Positions 26,944-34,856 of a stretch of DNA of 64,000 bases are shown here, piece after piece. The stretch covers positions 558,001 through 622,000 of the forward strand of contig CAWEQO010000012.1 of the NCBI GenBank assembly GCA_963811225.1. The letters are read 5' to 3'. This DNA comes from CAWEQO01 sp963811225 (GTDB lineage Bacteria; Chloroflexota; Anaerolineae; Anaerolineales; Anaerolineaceae). Both the position numbers and the translations under genes were made by a program. Numbering within the stretch: position 1 is the stretch's first letter; every line of letters begins with the position of its first letter. The notes beneath the pieces were generated by a model, which did not search any database, had not been told where the DNA came from, and saw nothing but the letters and a program-made list of their open reading frames with translations.

Positions 26944-27357
26944 ATGACCCACATTATCACCAGCCTGTGTCTTCGTGACGGCGGATGCGTGACTGTCTGC
27001 CCGGTTGAGTGCATCGTGCCCGGCAAGCCGGAAAGCGAATGGCCCTGGTTCTACATCGACCCAGACACCTGCATCGACTGCGGCGCGTGCGTGCCTGAGT
27101 GCCCCTTCGCGGCCATCTTCCCGGAGGATGAAGTCCCCTCGGCTTACCAGGCCCGCGGCGGGGAGGTCCAATCCATGCCCGGAGGCACCGCCGGTTTCGA
27201 AGACAACTACGATGGCGATAACCACGAGGGCGAGCCGGTCCACCTGGAATCAACCCGCGCGCTAGACGCCGGCGAGACCGTCGACCTGACGCAGAATATC
27301 CAGCCGAACTATGATTATTTCACATCCGGCCCCGGCTACGACGCTCTGAATATGTAG
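26944..27357 (+). CDS. Ferredoxin with two iron-sulfur clusters
   Basis: A 137-residue ferredoxin. Cys9, Cys15, Cys19 and Cys23 (CLRDGGCVTVCPVEC) form an atypically spaced first set, and Cys43, Cys46, Cys49 and Cys53 (CIDCGACVPECP) the second, as in 7Fe/8Fe ferredoxins. Residues after about 70 are acidic and form a tail of unknown role. It is cytoplasmic and carries electrons between redox enzymes; the partner is not evident here. GGAGGAG precedes the ATG, and a terminator follows, so it appears to be transcribed alone. Confidence 0.88.
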   Translation: MTHIITSLCLRDGGCVTVCPVECIVPGKPESEWPWFYIDPDTCIDCGACVPECPFAAIFPEDEVPSAYQARGGEVQSMPGGTAGFEDNYDGDNHEGEPVHLESTRALDAGETVDLTQNIQPNYDYFTSGPGYDALNM

Positions 27358-27371
27358 GTTGGGAAACAAAC

Positions 27372-27423
27372 GGCGGTTTTACATACAGGGGTCTGCTTCC
27401 CTCTGCATGCAAAACCGCCCTTT
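27372..27423 (+). terminator. Terminator after the ferredoxin gene
   Basis: GGCGGTTTT and AAAACCGCC close a 19-21 bp imperfect stem (27372-27390 with 27399-27419), followed by CTTT. Confidence 0.7.
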
Positions 27424-27443
27424 ATATGTCAGGGAGGACAGGC

Positions 27444-28892
27444 ATGACAGCGCAAGACAACCCGGTACGTATCGAAAAGGATTCACTCGGCGAAGTGCGC
27501 GTCCCCAAAGATGCCTTATGGGGCGCGCAGACTTAGCGAGCGGTGGAAAACTTTCCGATTTCAGGGATGCGCCCCTGGCGGGCGTTTATCTGGTCGATGG
27601 CAGCCATCAAACGCGCCGCAGCCGACGTGAACAGCAGCCTGGGACTGCTTGAAAAAGATAAGGCCCAGGCCATCACTCAGGCCGCCGCCGAGGTGATGCA
27701 GGGCAAATGGGACGACCAATTCGTGGTCGATCCGTTCCAGGCGGGCGCAGGCACCAGCCATAACATGAACGCCAACGAAGTGATCGCCAACCGGGCCACC
27801 CAAATCCTGGGCGGGCAGTCGGGCAAGTACCTGGTGCATCCAAACGACCACGTCAACATGTCGCAGTCCACCAACGACACCATCCCGACCGCCATTCGCT
27901 TAGGGGTCCTGTGGCGGCTGGACGAACTGCTGCAAACCGTGGATGCGCTGGCCGAGGCGTTGGATCAGAAGGCCGCAGAGTTCGACGACATCGTCAAATC
28001 GGGGCGCACGCACCTGCAAGATGCCGTCCCGGTTCGGTTGGGACAGGAATTTGGCGGCTATGCCAAAGCGGTCGAGCGGGATCGGGAACGCATCGCCCGC
28101 TCGGCGGAGGGGCTGCGCCGCCTCGGTATCGGCGGCACGGCCACTGGCACCGGGCTGAACGCCCACCCGGAATACCACCAAAAGATGGTCGAGCGCCTGT
28201 CGGAGATAACCGGGCTGGAACTGTACCCCTCAGACAACCTGTTCGAATCGATGCAATCGATGGCGGATGCGGCCGATTTTTCGGGCTCGCTGCGCACCCT
28301 GGCGATCACGCTGGTGCGCATCGCCAATGACTTCCGGCTGCTCTCGTCGGGGCCGTCCACCGGTCTGGATGAGATCCACCTGCCTGCCGTGCAGCCCGGC
28401 TCCAGCATCATGCCGGGTAAGGTCAACCCGGTGCTGGCCGAGATGCTCGATATGGCCATGTTCCACGTCCAGGGCAACGACTTGACCGTTTCGCTTGCTG
28501 CGCAGGCCGGGCAGCTGGAGCTAAACGTGATGATGCCGATCATCGCCCACAACCTGTTCGAGGCCATGCAGGTGATGATCGGGGCGGTCTCCGCCTTCAG
28601 CGAGCGGACGGTGCTCGGGCTGCAAGCCAACCGTGAGAAGGCCGAGGGCTGGCTGGCGCGCAACGCCATTGTGGTGACGGCGCTAAACCCGGTAATCGGC
28701 TATTCGGCCGGGGCGGCGCTGGTCAAAGAGGCGCTGGCACGCAACGCTACGATCCGTGAGGTGGCGGTCGAGAAGGCGCGCAAAGGCGAGTTGAAGCGTC
28801 GCGACACCGGCGAGCCGGTCGGCGAGGAAGAGATCCTGGGGGCGCTGTCGGATCTGCGCAAATTGACGGAAGGCGGCATCGCCGGAGCGTAA
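27444..28892 (+). pseudogene. aspA: Aspartate ammonia-lyase/fumarase family gene with an in-frame amber codon
   Basis: The coding frame begins at the ATG at 27444, behind AGGGAGG, and encodes RIEKDSLGEVRVP, then DALWGAQT, followed by TAG at 27534-27536, then RAVENFPISG and 440 more intact residues. Homologues have Gln or Leu at the amber position (GAQTQRA or GIQTLRA), so one base change explains it. The rest keeps the superfamily signature GSSIMPGKVNPV, and GNDLTVSLAAQAGQLELNV resembles aspartase more than fumarase. Without suppression or reinitiation at the GTG at 27543, the enzyme would lose its N-terminal 33 residues. Mutation and sequencing error are equally possible. The stop lies inside a 46-nt palindrome. 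Confidence 0.8.
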
Positions 28893-28979
28893 ACAAGAGA
28901 TCATGGATTAAAGAGCAGAGAGCAGTCAAGGGACCTTGACTGCTCTCTGCTCTTTAATCCATGATCTCTTGTTTACGCT
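28886..28979. repeat. Perfect 46-nt-arm palindrome spanning the stop codons of two convergent genes
   Basis: Arms 28886-28931 and 28934-28979 are identical reverse complements over all 46 bases with only a 2-base centre. Each arm begins AGCGTAA, which supplies the final Ala codon and TAA stop of aspA on one strand and of ppgK on the other. The middle of each arm carries the purine core AGAGCAGAGAGCAG shared with other palindromes in the window. Confidence 0.97.
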
Positions 28980-29734
28980 TGTTTTTCCTCCAGCCCGTGG
29001 GCATATTCGGCATACAAAGCCGCGCCGACGATACCGGCCTGGTTGAGCAGCTCTGCCGGCACCAGCCGGGAGCGCACGTTCAGGTAGGGGAAGAATTCCT
29101 CGTGCTTCTTGCTGACTCCGCCGCCGATGATGATTAGATCCGGATTGATCAGCGCTTCGATGTAGCTCAGGTATTCTTGCAAGCGCTTGCCCCACTTCTT
29201 CCAGGAGTAGTCCTTTTCTTGTCGGGCGGCATCCGAAGCGCGCTTTTCGGCGTCCTTGCCGCGGATGATCAGGTGGCCCATTTCCAGGTTCGGCACCAGA
29301 ATGCCGTTGGTGAAGACCGCCGTGCCGATGCCGGTGCCGAGGGTCAACACCAGCACGGTGCCCATCACGTCCTTGCCGGCGCCGAACTTCATCTCAGCCA
29401 TGCCGGCCACATCGGCGTCGTTGGCAACGTACACCTTGCAGCCGGTCATGTGGCTGAACAGACCGGCTGCATCGAAGCCGATCCAGCATTCGTCGACATT
29501 GGCGGCGGTGTAGGTGAAGCCGCCCCGCACAACCGCGGGGAATCCGGCGCCGATGATGCCGTTGTAGTTGAAATTCTCGACCACCTCTTTGAATTTCTCG
29601 GCCACGCCGTCGGGTCGCGCGTCCTCTGGCGTGGGGACGCGCATGCGCTCTTCGAAGAATTCACCGGTTTCCGTGTCGACGATGGCTCCCTTAATGCCCG
29701 AGCCGCCAATATCGATTCCCAGTATGGATGCCAT
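28973..29734 (-). CDS. ppgK: Polyphosphate glucokinase, ROK family
   Basis: A 253-residue ROK-family kinase close to polyphosphate glucokinases, which phosphorylate glucose using polyphosphate or ATP. It has the phosphate motif GIDIGGSGIKGAIVD, VANDADVAG with the catalytic Asp, LTLGTGIGTA and EMGHL, and lacks the zinc-binding cysteines of ordinary ROK repressors, as in PpgK. The start at 29734 has AAGGAG upstream. It would feed glucose from glycogen breakdown (glgA/malQ nearby) into glycolysis. Its last codon and stop are inside the perfect palindrome. Confidence 0.88.
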   Translation of the reverse strand: MASILGIDIGGSGIKGAIVDTETGEFFEERMRVPTPEDARPDGVAEKFKEVVENFNYNGIIGAGFPAVVRGGFTYTAANVDECWIGFDAAGLFSHMTGCKVYVANDADVAGMAEMKFGAGKDVMGTVLVLTLGTGIGTAVFTNGILVPNLEMGHLIIRGKDAEKRASDAARQEKDYSWKKWGKRLQEYLSYIEALINPDLIIIGGGVSKKHEEFFPYLNVRSRLVPAELLNQAGIVGAALYAEYAHGLEEKQA

Positions 29735-29826
29735 TTTGTTCTCCTTACAGTTGATAATACACGAAAAATAACTTTTTCTAGTAAGCATGATCGGTCATTG
29801 ATAGGGCCAATTACCTTTCATGCTCT

Positions 29827-30978
29827 TTATGGACAGGCATTCTGCAAGTGCTCTTCGTAGGTCACCGAGAAATTGTGCCGGCCTGCACCGTCACAACGGG
29901 CGCGGAAGTAAAAGTAAGGCGTCTGCGCTGGGTATGCCACCGCTTGCAAAGCGGCCTGGCCGGGGTTGGAGATCGGCCCGGGCGGCAAACCGATGTTTCT
30001 ATAGGTATTATAAGAAGAATCGAAGGCAATGTCATCCACACTGAGAGGGTTTTTCCACCAGGTATCCTGCTTCTTGCTGTAGCCCACGGCATACTGCACG
30101 GTAGGGTCGCTGTCGAGTTTCATGCCCAGGTCAAGGCGGTTGTAGAACACCGAGGCGATCATGGCAGCCTCTTCCTCCACCACCGTCTCACGTTGGACGA
30201 TCGACGCCAGGGTGACGGCCTCTTGCAGGCTCAGTCCGTGGCGCTCGAAAGCCTGGCGCATATCCGGCGAGATTTGATCGACAAACCGGTTGGTAAAATC
30301 CGACAGCAGCTGGTCGGCGCTGAGGTTGCGCGGCAGGCCGGTATACGCGCCCGGAAACAGGAATCCCTCCAGCGAGTCCGTCTCCGTGAGAGAAGGTGGG
30401 AGCAAGGTGGGGTCTGGATGCCGGGCGGCATATAGGAATTCTTCCGGCGTGATCGACAGGCCGGAGGTGGGCAGCGCAGCGGCGATCTCTTCCAATCGCC
30501 AGCCGGCCAGGATCTGGAAATCGACTTCCTTTGGGGTGGCGTCCTGGAAAGCCTGTGCCATCTGAACGGCGGTCATATCCGGGCCGATCTCATAACTGCC
30601 CGCCTGCATCTTCCGGTCGAGGCCGGAATAGACCGCGTAGGCGGTGAATGCATCTTCGCTGCGGATCAAGCCCTGGCGCTGCAAGCGGTGTGCAATCGAG
30701 CCAACCAATTCACCGATACCGATCTCAAAAGGCTGCGGATCGCCGCCTGGATTGGCCGGCTGGACCAGGTCATCATGGTAAAGCAGCAGCAAGCGGGCCG
30801 CATAGGCCACGCGCTGAGGCTGGCTAAGCAGGCCGCTGGGAGAGCCAAACTCACGGGCGGCCGTGCGCGGCAGGCTCTGCGCACCCCAGACGAGCCCGAT
30901 AACCGCAATACAGGTCAGCAGCAGAACGAGGATCAACACAACCCGTAAGATGGAAGGAGAACTTTTTTGTCTCGGCAT
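29827..30978 (-). CDS. mltG: Endolytic murein transglycosylase MltG
   Basis: A 383-residue YceG-family protein that cleaves nascent peptidoglycan and is thought to end glycan strands. It has one N-terminal membrane helix (about 11-31) and the YceG domain with GFLFPGAYTGLPR, the catalytic region ASIVQRETVVEEEAAMI (the second acidic residue of the usual VEKE is kept as Glu) and VFYNRLDLGMKLDSDPTVQY. It is encoded after ruvX with a 13-base gap, a common pairing. Confidence 0.93.
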   Translation of the reverse strand: MPRQKSSPSILRVVLILVLLLTCIAVIGLVWGAQSLPRTAAREFGSPSGLLSQPQRVAYAARLLLLYHDDLVQPANPGGDPQPFEIGIGELVGSIAHRLQRQGLIRSEDAFTAYAVYSGLDRKMQAGSYEIGPDMTAVQMAQAFQDATPKEVDFQILAGWRLEEIAAALPTSGLSITPEEFLYAARHPDPTLLPPSLTETDSLEGFLFPGAYTGLPRNLSADQLLSDFTNRFVDQISPDMRQAFERHGLSLQEAVTLASIVQRETVVEEEAAMIASVFYNRLDLGMKLDSDPTVQYAVGYSKKQDTWWKNPLSVDDIAFDSSYNTYRNIGLPPGPISNPGQAALQAVAYPAQTPYFYFRARCDGAGRHNFSVTYEEHLQNACP

Positions 30979-30991
30979 AGTGCTCTAGTCT

Positions 30992-31408
30992 TTAAGAATG
31001 TGCATCTAAGTAGGTTTGCAGGATCACAGTGGCGGCAATCTGATCAAGGTGGCCGCTGCGCTTGCGGCGCGGCACACCCATTTCGATATAGGCGGAGCGA
31101 GCGGCTTGCGTGCTGTCACTCTCATCCCACAGCTCGACCGGCAGCTCCGTTTGCCGTTGGATTGCTTCGGCCAGGCGGGCAGCGTGGCGCGAGGAAGGGG
31201 TCTCACCTCCCTCTTCGTCCAGCGCCTGCCCAACGATAATTTTCACCGCCTCTTGCTCCTGCGCCAGGGCGGCAATCGTGGCCGCATCGAGCTCGCGTGC
31301 AGTGTGCTTGAGCACTGTCAAGGGGTTGGCGATGGTTCCGGTCGGGTCGCTGACGGCGATCCCAAGGCGCTTTTCGCCCGGATCAACGGCTAAGATTCTT
31401 CCATTCAT
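30992..31408 (-). CDS. ruvX: Putative Holliday junction resolvase RuvX/YqgF
   Basis: A 138-residue RNase H-fold protein implicated in 16S rRNA 5' processing and possibly Holliday junction cleavage. It has ILAVDPGEKRLGIAVSD with the first catalytic Asp, then IIVGQAL, ELWDESDSTQAA and DQIAATVILQ. The ATG overlaps the stop of the upstream gene (ATGA), so translation is coupled. An upstream in-frame start would lie inside the previous gene and is not used. Confidence 0.92.
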   Translation of the reverse strand: MNGRILAVDPGEKRLGIAVSDPTGTIANPLTVLKHTARELDAATIAALAQEQEAVKIIVGQALDEEGGETPSSRHAARLAEAIQRQTELPVELWDESDSTQAARSAYIEMGVPRRKRSGHLDQIAATVILQTYLDAHS

Positions 31409-32901
31409 GATTCGATCACCTGTATTCTCAACGGCAAGAAGGGCATTCGACGCCACCAGAACGGCGCTACCCGGATCTGCGGCTCAGATTGCAAGGGAAT
31501 GTCTTGCTGGAGCGATCGCCGCACCTGGGCAGGACTGCGCCCGGCAGCCTTGGCGGTAATCGCCGGCGAGTTCAGGGGCAGGTAGATGCGCCGGGAGGCG
31601 CGCACCTGCCAGTGGACACGCTCACCGTCCACCTGCGGCTCCGACTGGTCCTGCAGCTCGAATGAGCCGGGCACACTGCGATAGCCCTGAGGCAGTCCGG
31701 CGTTCAACACGGTCTCGGCCACCTGGCGCACATCCTGCTCAGACACGGCCCAGGCGCTAAACTCCAGCCGCAGCTTCAACTGCAGGCGCTCGCCCGGCTG
31801 GCCGGCTTCCGGCTGGTGGGTCTCCAGCAGCACCGAGCGCTGTCGCAAACTGTTTGGCAGCAAACGGCGGCCTTGTTCCAGCCCGGACTGCAGCTGCGCC
31901 AGGGCATCCTGCTGCAGCTGCTGGGTCAGGCTGTCCCGCAGCCGACGGTAATCCGCCTCGGATGGGGCCGGGCTGTTGCGGTCGGCGCCGCCAGCGATGG
32001 GCTCTGGATTGTCGACCGAAAGACTCAGACCCAGGCTGCCTTCGATGGCGCTGATCTCCCCGGCGGACACGTTGCCGCGGCTGCCCGCCGGGACGGCTCG
32101 CACCGGCACGTCCACGGTCTGCTCAACGCCCGCAGGGACGCTCGCCCGTACGCGGGTCTCGAAGCGCACAGCCGGGCTGCCAAGCGTGGTCACAGTGGTC
32201 CCTGCAGGCACGCTGATCTCCACCCCGGTCAGATTGGTGAAGCGCACCGAGCCGATCGCGGTGGCAGCGGGCACAGAGGCGCGCCCGGTGCTGCTCGCTT
32301 GCTGCTCGCCTTCCGCCTCGATGGTCACAATCCGGGCCGGGATGCTGCCGGAGGGGTTCGGCGAGAGGATGGTGGGGTCAGCCCACACATCCAGGGTCAC
32401 TTCCTGGGGCAGCTCGGCAGGCGCAAGGGCGATGGTGGCCGAGGGCAAGAAGAACAGCAGCAGGGCCGTAAAGGACAGCAAACCGCCAAAAAACGGGATC
32501 AGGCGGTTCAGGATACCGGAAGGCAAGCGCGGCCGCTCTGCCAGCGCCCGCTCGCGCCGGCGAAACAACACCTCTCGCCGTTCCTTTGGCGTGGTTTCAG
32601 ACAAGGACTTGCGCGGAACGCTTCGCCAGGGCGAGCGCTGGGCGATCTTGGTCGAGCGGAATACCGGAATTCCCAGCTGACGAGCGAAAACCTTCACGTT
32701 CCTGCGGCGGGTGATGAGCGCCAGCCGGCCGCCGAGCCCCTGCACGTGCCGCTGCAGCAGCACCATGTCGATGCGCCGCGGCAGGATATTGCCCTCATCC
32801 GGCCAGACCAGCAAGATGCGGTTTGCCTGGCTCCAGCCAATTTTGTCCTTGGCAGAGAGGATATCGTCGTGTTCGTCCAGTTGGATGATTTGGGTCTTCA
32901 T
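31405..32901 (-). CDS. Membrane protein with a baseplate J-like region
   Basis: A 498-residue protein. The first 125 residues are soluble and basic. One membrane helix follows at about 130-152. The remainder is extracytoplasmic, with a section (about 190-300) that resembles baseplate J/gp47 proteins in its VRFTNLTGVEISVPAGTTV and GSRGNVSAGEISAIEG motifs. In other bacteria such proteins are encoded next to ruvX/mltG without any phage genes, so this is a chromosomal relative rather than a phage remnant. Function unknown. Confidence 0.7.
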   Translation of the reverse strand: MKTQIIQLDEHDDILSAKDKIGWSQANRILLVWPDEGNILPRRIDMVLLQRHVQGLGGRLALITRRRNVKVFARQLGIPVFRSTKIAQRSPWRSVPRKSLSETTPKERREVLFRRRERALAERPRLPSGILNRLIPFFGGLLSFTALLLFFLPSATIALAPAELPQEVTLDVWADPTILSPNPSGSIPARIVTIEAEGEQQASSTGRASVPAATAIGSVRFTNLTGVEISVPAGTTVTTLGSPAVRFETRVRASVPAGVEQTVDVPVRAVPAGSRGNVSAGEISAIEGSLGLSLSVDNPEPIAGGADRNSPAPSEADYRRLRDSLTQQLQQDALAQLQSGLEQGRRLLPNSLRQRSVLLETHQPEAGQPGERLQLKLRLEFSAWAVSEQDVRQVAETVLNAGLPQGYRSVPGSFELQDQSEPQVDGERVHWQVRASRRIYLPLNSPAITAKAAGRSPAQVRRSLQQDIPLQSEPQIRVAPFWWRRMPFLPLRIQVIES

Positions 32902-32923
32902 AATCCGTCCTTTGAATTATACA

Positions 32924-32952
32924 ATAGGACCGGGAGATGTTCCCGATCCTAT
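32924..32952. promoter_or_regulatory. Hairpin/palindrome just upstream of the baseplate J-like gene
   Basis: ATAGGACCGGGA and TCCCGATCCTAT pair over 12 bases with one mismatch. Read leftward, a TATAAT (32921-32916) follows immediately, so the palindrome covers the -35 region and might be an operator. Confidence 0.35.
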
Positions 32953-32971
32953 CGTGTAGGAGAATCGACAG

Positions 32972-33005
32972 AAAAGAAAAAAGGGCTGCGAATTCTCGCA
33001 GCCCT
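32972..33005 (-). terminator. Terminator of the LysM gene
   Basis: AGGGCTGCGA and TCGCAGCCCT form a perfect 10-bp stem with a 4-base loop; read leftward it is followed by TTTTTTC and more T residues. It lies 26 bases beyond the LysM stop codon. Confidence 0.85.
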
Positions 33006-33030
33006 GAAATTATATTTTCTCTCGAACTCC

Positions 33031-34398
33031 CTAGGGCGTCGCCGAAACCTGCACGGTCACCTCGATGGTGGGCAGGTTGGTGGGCTGGCTGGTGGGCTGC
33101 TCGGTCGGCTGCTGCATAGGCAGGGCCGTGGAGGTCACCGTCGGAGCAGGCGTACTGGTTGCTATACCGCCTTGGGGCGTAGGGGTGTTGCCGCCGTACT
33201 GCGCCAGAGAATTGGTGAAGTTGGTCACGGCGACCAGCGGGCCGTTAATTTGCTCGAAGCGCACGTACAGGTTCTTGTACTTCAGCAGCGACTCGGGGAT
33301 ATTGAAATACTGCTGGAAGCTGCCGTTCGCAGGCGTCGTGTAGGTCGCCGTCTGAATGGGCTGAACCTGTGAATTGTTTTGCACGCCAATCATCACGCGG
33401 AAGGTATTATTCCCAGGGAAACCGGAGCCGCGCAGGGTAACGTCATCGCTGGCTCTGATCACGGAAAGAGCGGGGTTGAAGCCGGTCGTCGGGATCTGCA
33501 AATTGGTGTCGACACACAGGTGCTGACCCGGATAGATCAGGTTGGGGTTGGCGATGTTGTTGATCTCAACCAGGTAGGCAATGGTGGTATCGAATTGATT
33601 GGCAATATTCGCCAGACGGTCGCCGTTGCGAACGGTGTAGAACTGATTGCAGAGATTCTCCGGAATGCCGCCGCCTGCCGGCGAAATGTTGCGGAAAACG
33701 GTCGAAGCAGTTTCGCCAGTCGGCTGCACCACAAACTGGGTGCGGATCAGCGCGGTGTTGGACAGCGCATTCGGGATATTCACCTGCACCTGGAAGGTGT
33801 CGGACTGCGGCACGATGAACGAAGCCACTTGATACACGTTCGGATTCTGACTGGTGTACTCCAGCATCTGCACGATCACTTGAGCGCCACCAGGGAAGTT
33901 AACGCCGTGGAACGTGGCCGATTGGCCGGGGTCCACAGAGACGACGTTCACGCCGGGCTGCCCGTCCTGACCTGTGGGCGGAATGATGATATTCTGCGGC
34001 TGGGCAAGGCAAATCACCATGCCGGGAACCAGTTTGCCCTGGTCCAGAAAAGCGTTGAGATCCATGAGATCGCTGGTGGTTGTGCCGAAGACTGTCGCAA
34101 TCCGATCGAGGGTGTCTTGCGGCTGAATGGCGTACAGCAGATCGCAGTTGTCATACACGTTCTGCAAACCCTGGAGCCGGTTCAGATCGAACAACTGGCC
34201 GGGCGCCAGAGTTGATGTGGCTCCGCCGGCCGGCGTCAGGGTGGGAATGGTTTGGAACGAGACTTGCTGCTCCCCTCTGGCATTTTGCACGCTGGCGACG
34301 GCAGGCTGCACGGCAAACAGAACGCCGGACAAACCGAACAGGACCGCCATTGCCAGGAGAAACGGCTTGAAGAGCCTGGATTTGTTAAATGGAAACAT
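33031..34398 (-). CDS. Exported protein with two LysM domains
   Basis: A 455-residue secreted or wall-bound protein. It has a signal peptide (about 1-37), a first LysM domain (about 89-132, YAIQPQDTLDRIA), a second LysM domain (about 254-296, YTVRNGDRLANIA), beta-sandwich-like stretches between and after them, and a Thr/Pro/Gln-rich C-terminus. LysM domains bind peptidoglycan, so it probably attaches to the cell wall. AGGAGG 5 nt before the ATG at 34398 fixes the start. The insertion sequence sits about 250 bases upstream. Confidence 0.88.
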   Translation of the reverse strand: MFPFNKSRLFKPFLLAMAVLFGLSGVLFAVQPAVASVQNARGEQQVSFQTIPTLTPAGGATSTLAPGQLFDLNRLQGLQNVYDNCDLLYAIQPQDTLDRIATVFGTTTSDLMDLNAFLDQGKLVPGMVICLAQPQNIIIPPTGQDGQPGVNVVSVDPGQSATFHGVNFPGGAQVIVQMLEYTSQNPNVYQVASFIVPQSDTFQVQVNIPNALSNTALIRTQFVVQPTGETASTVFRNISPAGGGIPENLCNQFYTVRNGDRLANIANQFDTTIAYLVEINNIANPNLIYPGQHLCVDTNLQIPTTGFNPALSVIRASDDVTLRGSGFPGNNTFRVMIGVQNNSQVQPIQTATYTTPANGSFQQYFNIPESLLKYKNLYVRFEQINGPLVAVTNFTNSLAQYGGNTPTPQGGIATSTPAPTVTSTALPMQQPTEQPTSQPTNLPTIEVTVQVSATP

Positions 34399-34646
34399 GG
34401 GTACCTCCTCTACCATTTATTCATATTGTGGGTGGCGAAAAAAACACCGGAAGGGAATGCTCTCATTCAGTATTTCTGTTCGCTGCGCTATCTCGTTCAA
34501 CCGAGCGGCAGCCAGATCGTATTCCCATTCCACCCTTAAGTTAATTTAACCGCAATTGAAAAGCAAACAAATAAGGAATATCCCCATGGGGAAAGGTAGG
34601 AGATTCCATATGCATTGACCGGTTATGGCAGCTTCTCGCGAATTAA
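34399..34646. other. Gene-free region between the LysM gene and the insertion sequence
   Basis: About 250 AT-rich bases with no supported gene. It should hold the LysM promoter, but I see no box pair good enough to name. It contains a small perfect palindrome CCCCATGGGG near 34585. Before the insertion it was joined to the sequence that now starts at 36359. Confidence 0.5.
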
Positions 34647-34655
34647 GATGCACCT
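34647..34655. repeat. Target site duplication, left copy
   Basis: GATGCACCT, identical to 36350-36358, flanks the insertion sequence exactly. Confidence 0.95.
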
Positions 34656-34856
34656 CAGCTCTGAAGAATGAAAAACAGGAAATGTGAAAAGCATTGGTAA
34701 AAAGACCAGAAAGGAAGTAGGATGGAGGATTTCGGGAGGCGAGATCAAAACTGGGAAAGGCGAAAAGACAACAACCGACAATAGGAAAGACAACTACCCC
34801 AGATCCATAGCACTTGGGGAGAGAGAATCAGGAAAGAGAACCGCGGGAGATGCTTG

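Noticed and set aside
26808..27026. A short leftward gene opposite the ferredoxin start
   Set aside because: Its tail looks protein-like, but the frame runs antisense through the ferredoxin gene and has no start signal; at most a relic.
27534..27536. Pyrrolysine or selenocysteine-type recoding of the aspA amber codon
   Set aside because: Homologues have Gln or Leu at the site, TAG is an ordinary stop elsewhere in the window, and no recoding tRNA or enzyme gene is present here.
31405..32901. A prophage remnant, because of the baseplate J-like region
   Set aside because: There are no other phage genes, the protein has a membrane anchor, and it sits in a housekeeping operon with ruvX and mltG.
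31816..33372. A 518-codon open frame spanning two leftward genes and their terminator
   Set aside because: It crosses a clear intrinsic terminator and is antisense to two supported genes.
34127..34549. A rightward gene in the region upstream of the LysM gene
   Set aside because: It is mostly antisense to the LysM coding sequence and lacks a ribosome site or family match.
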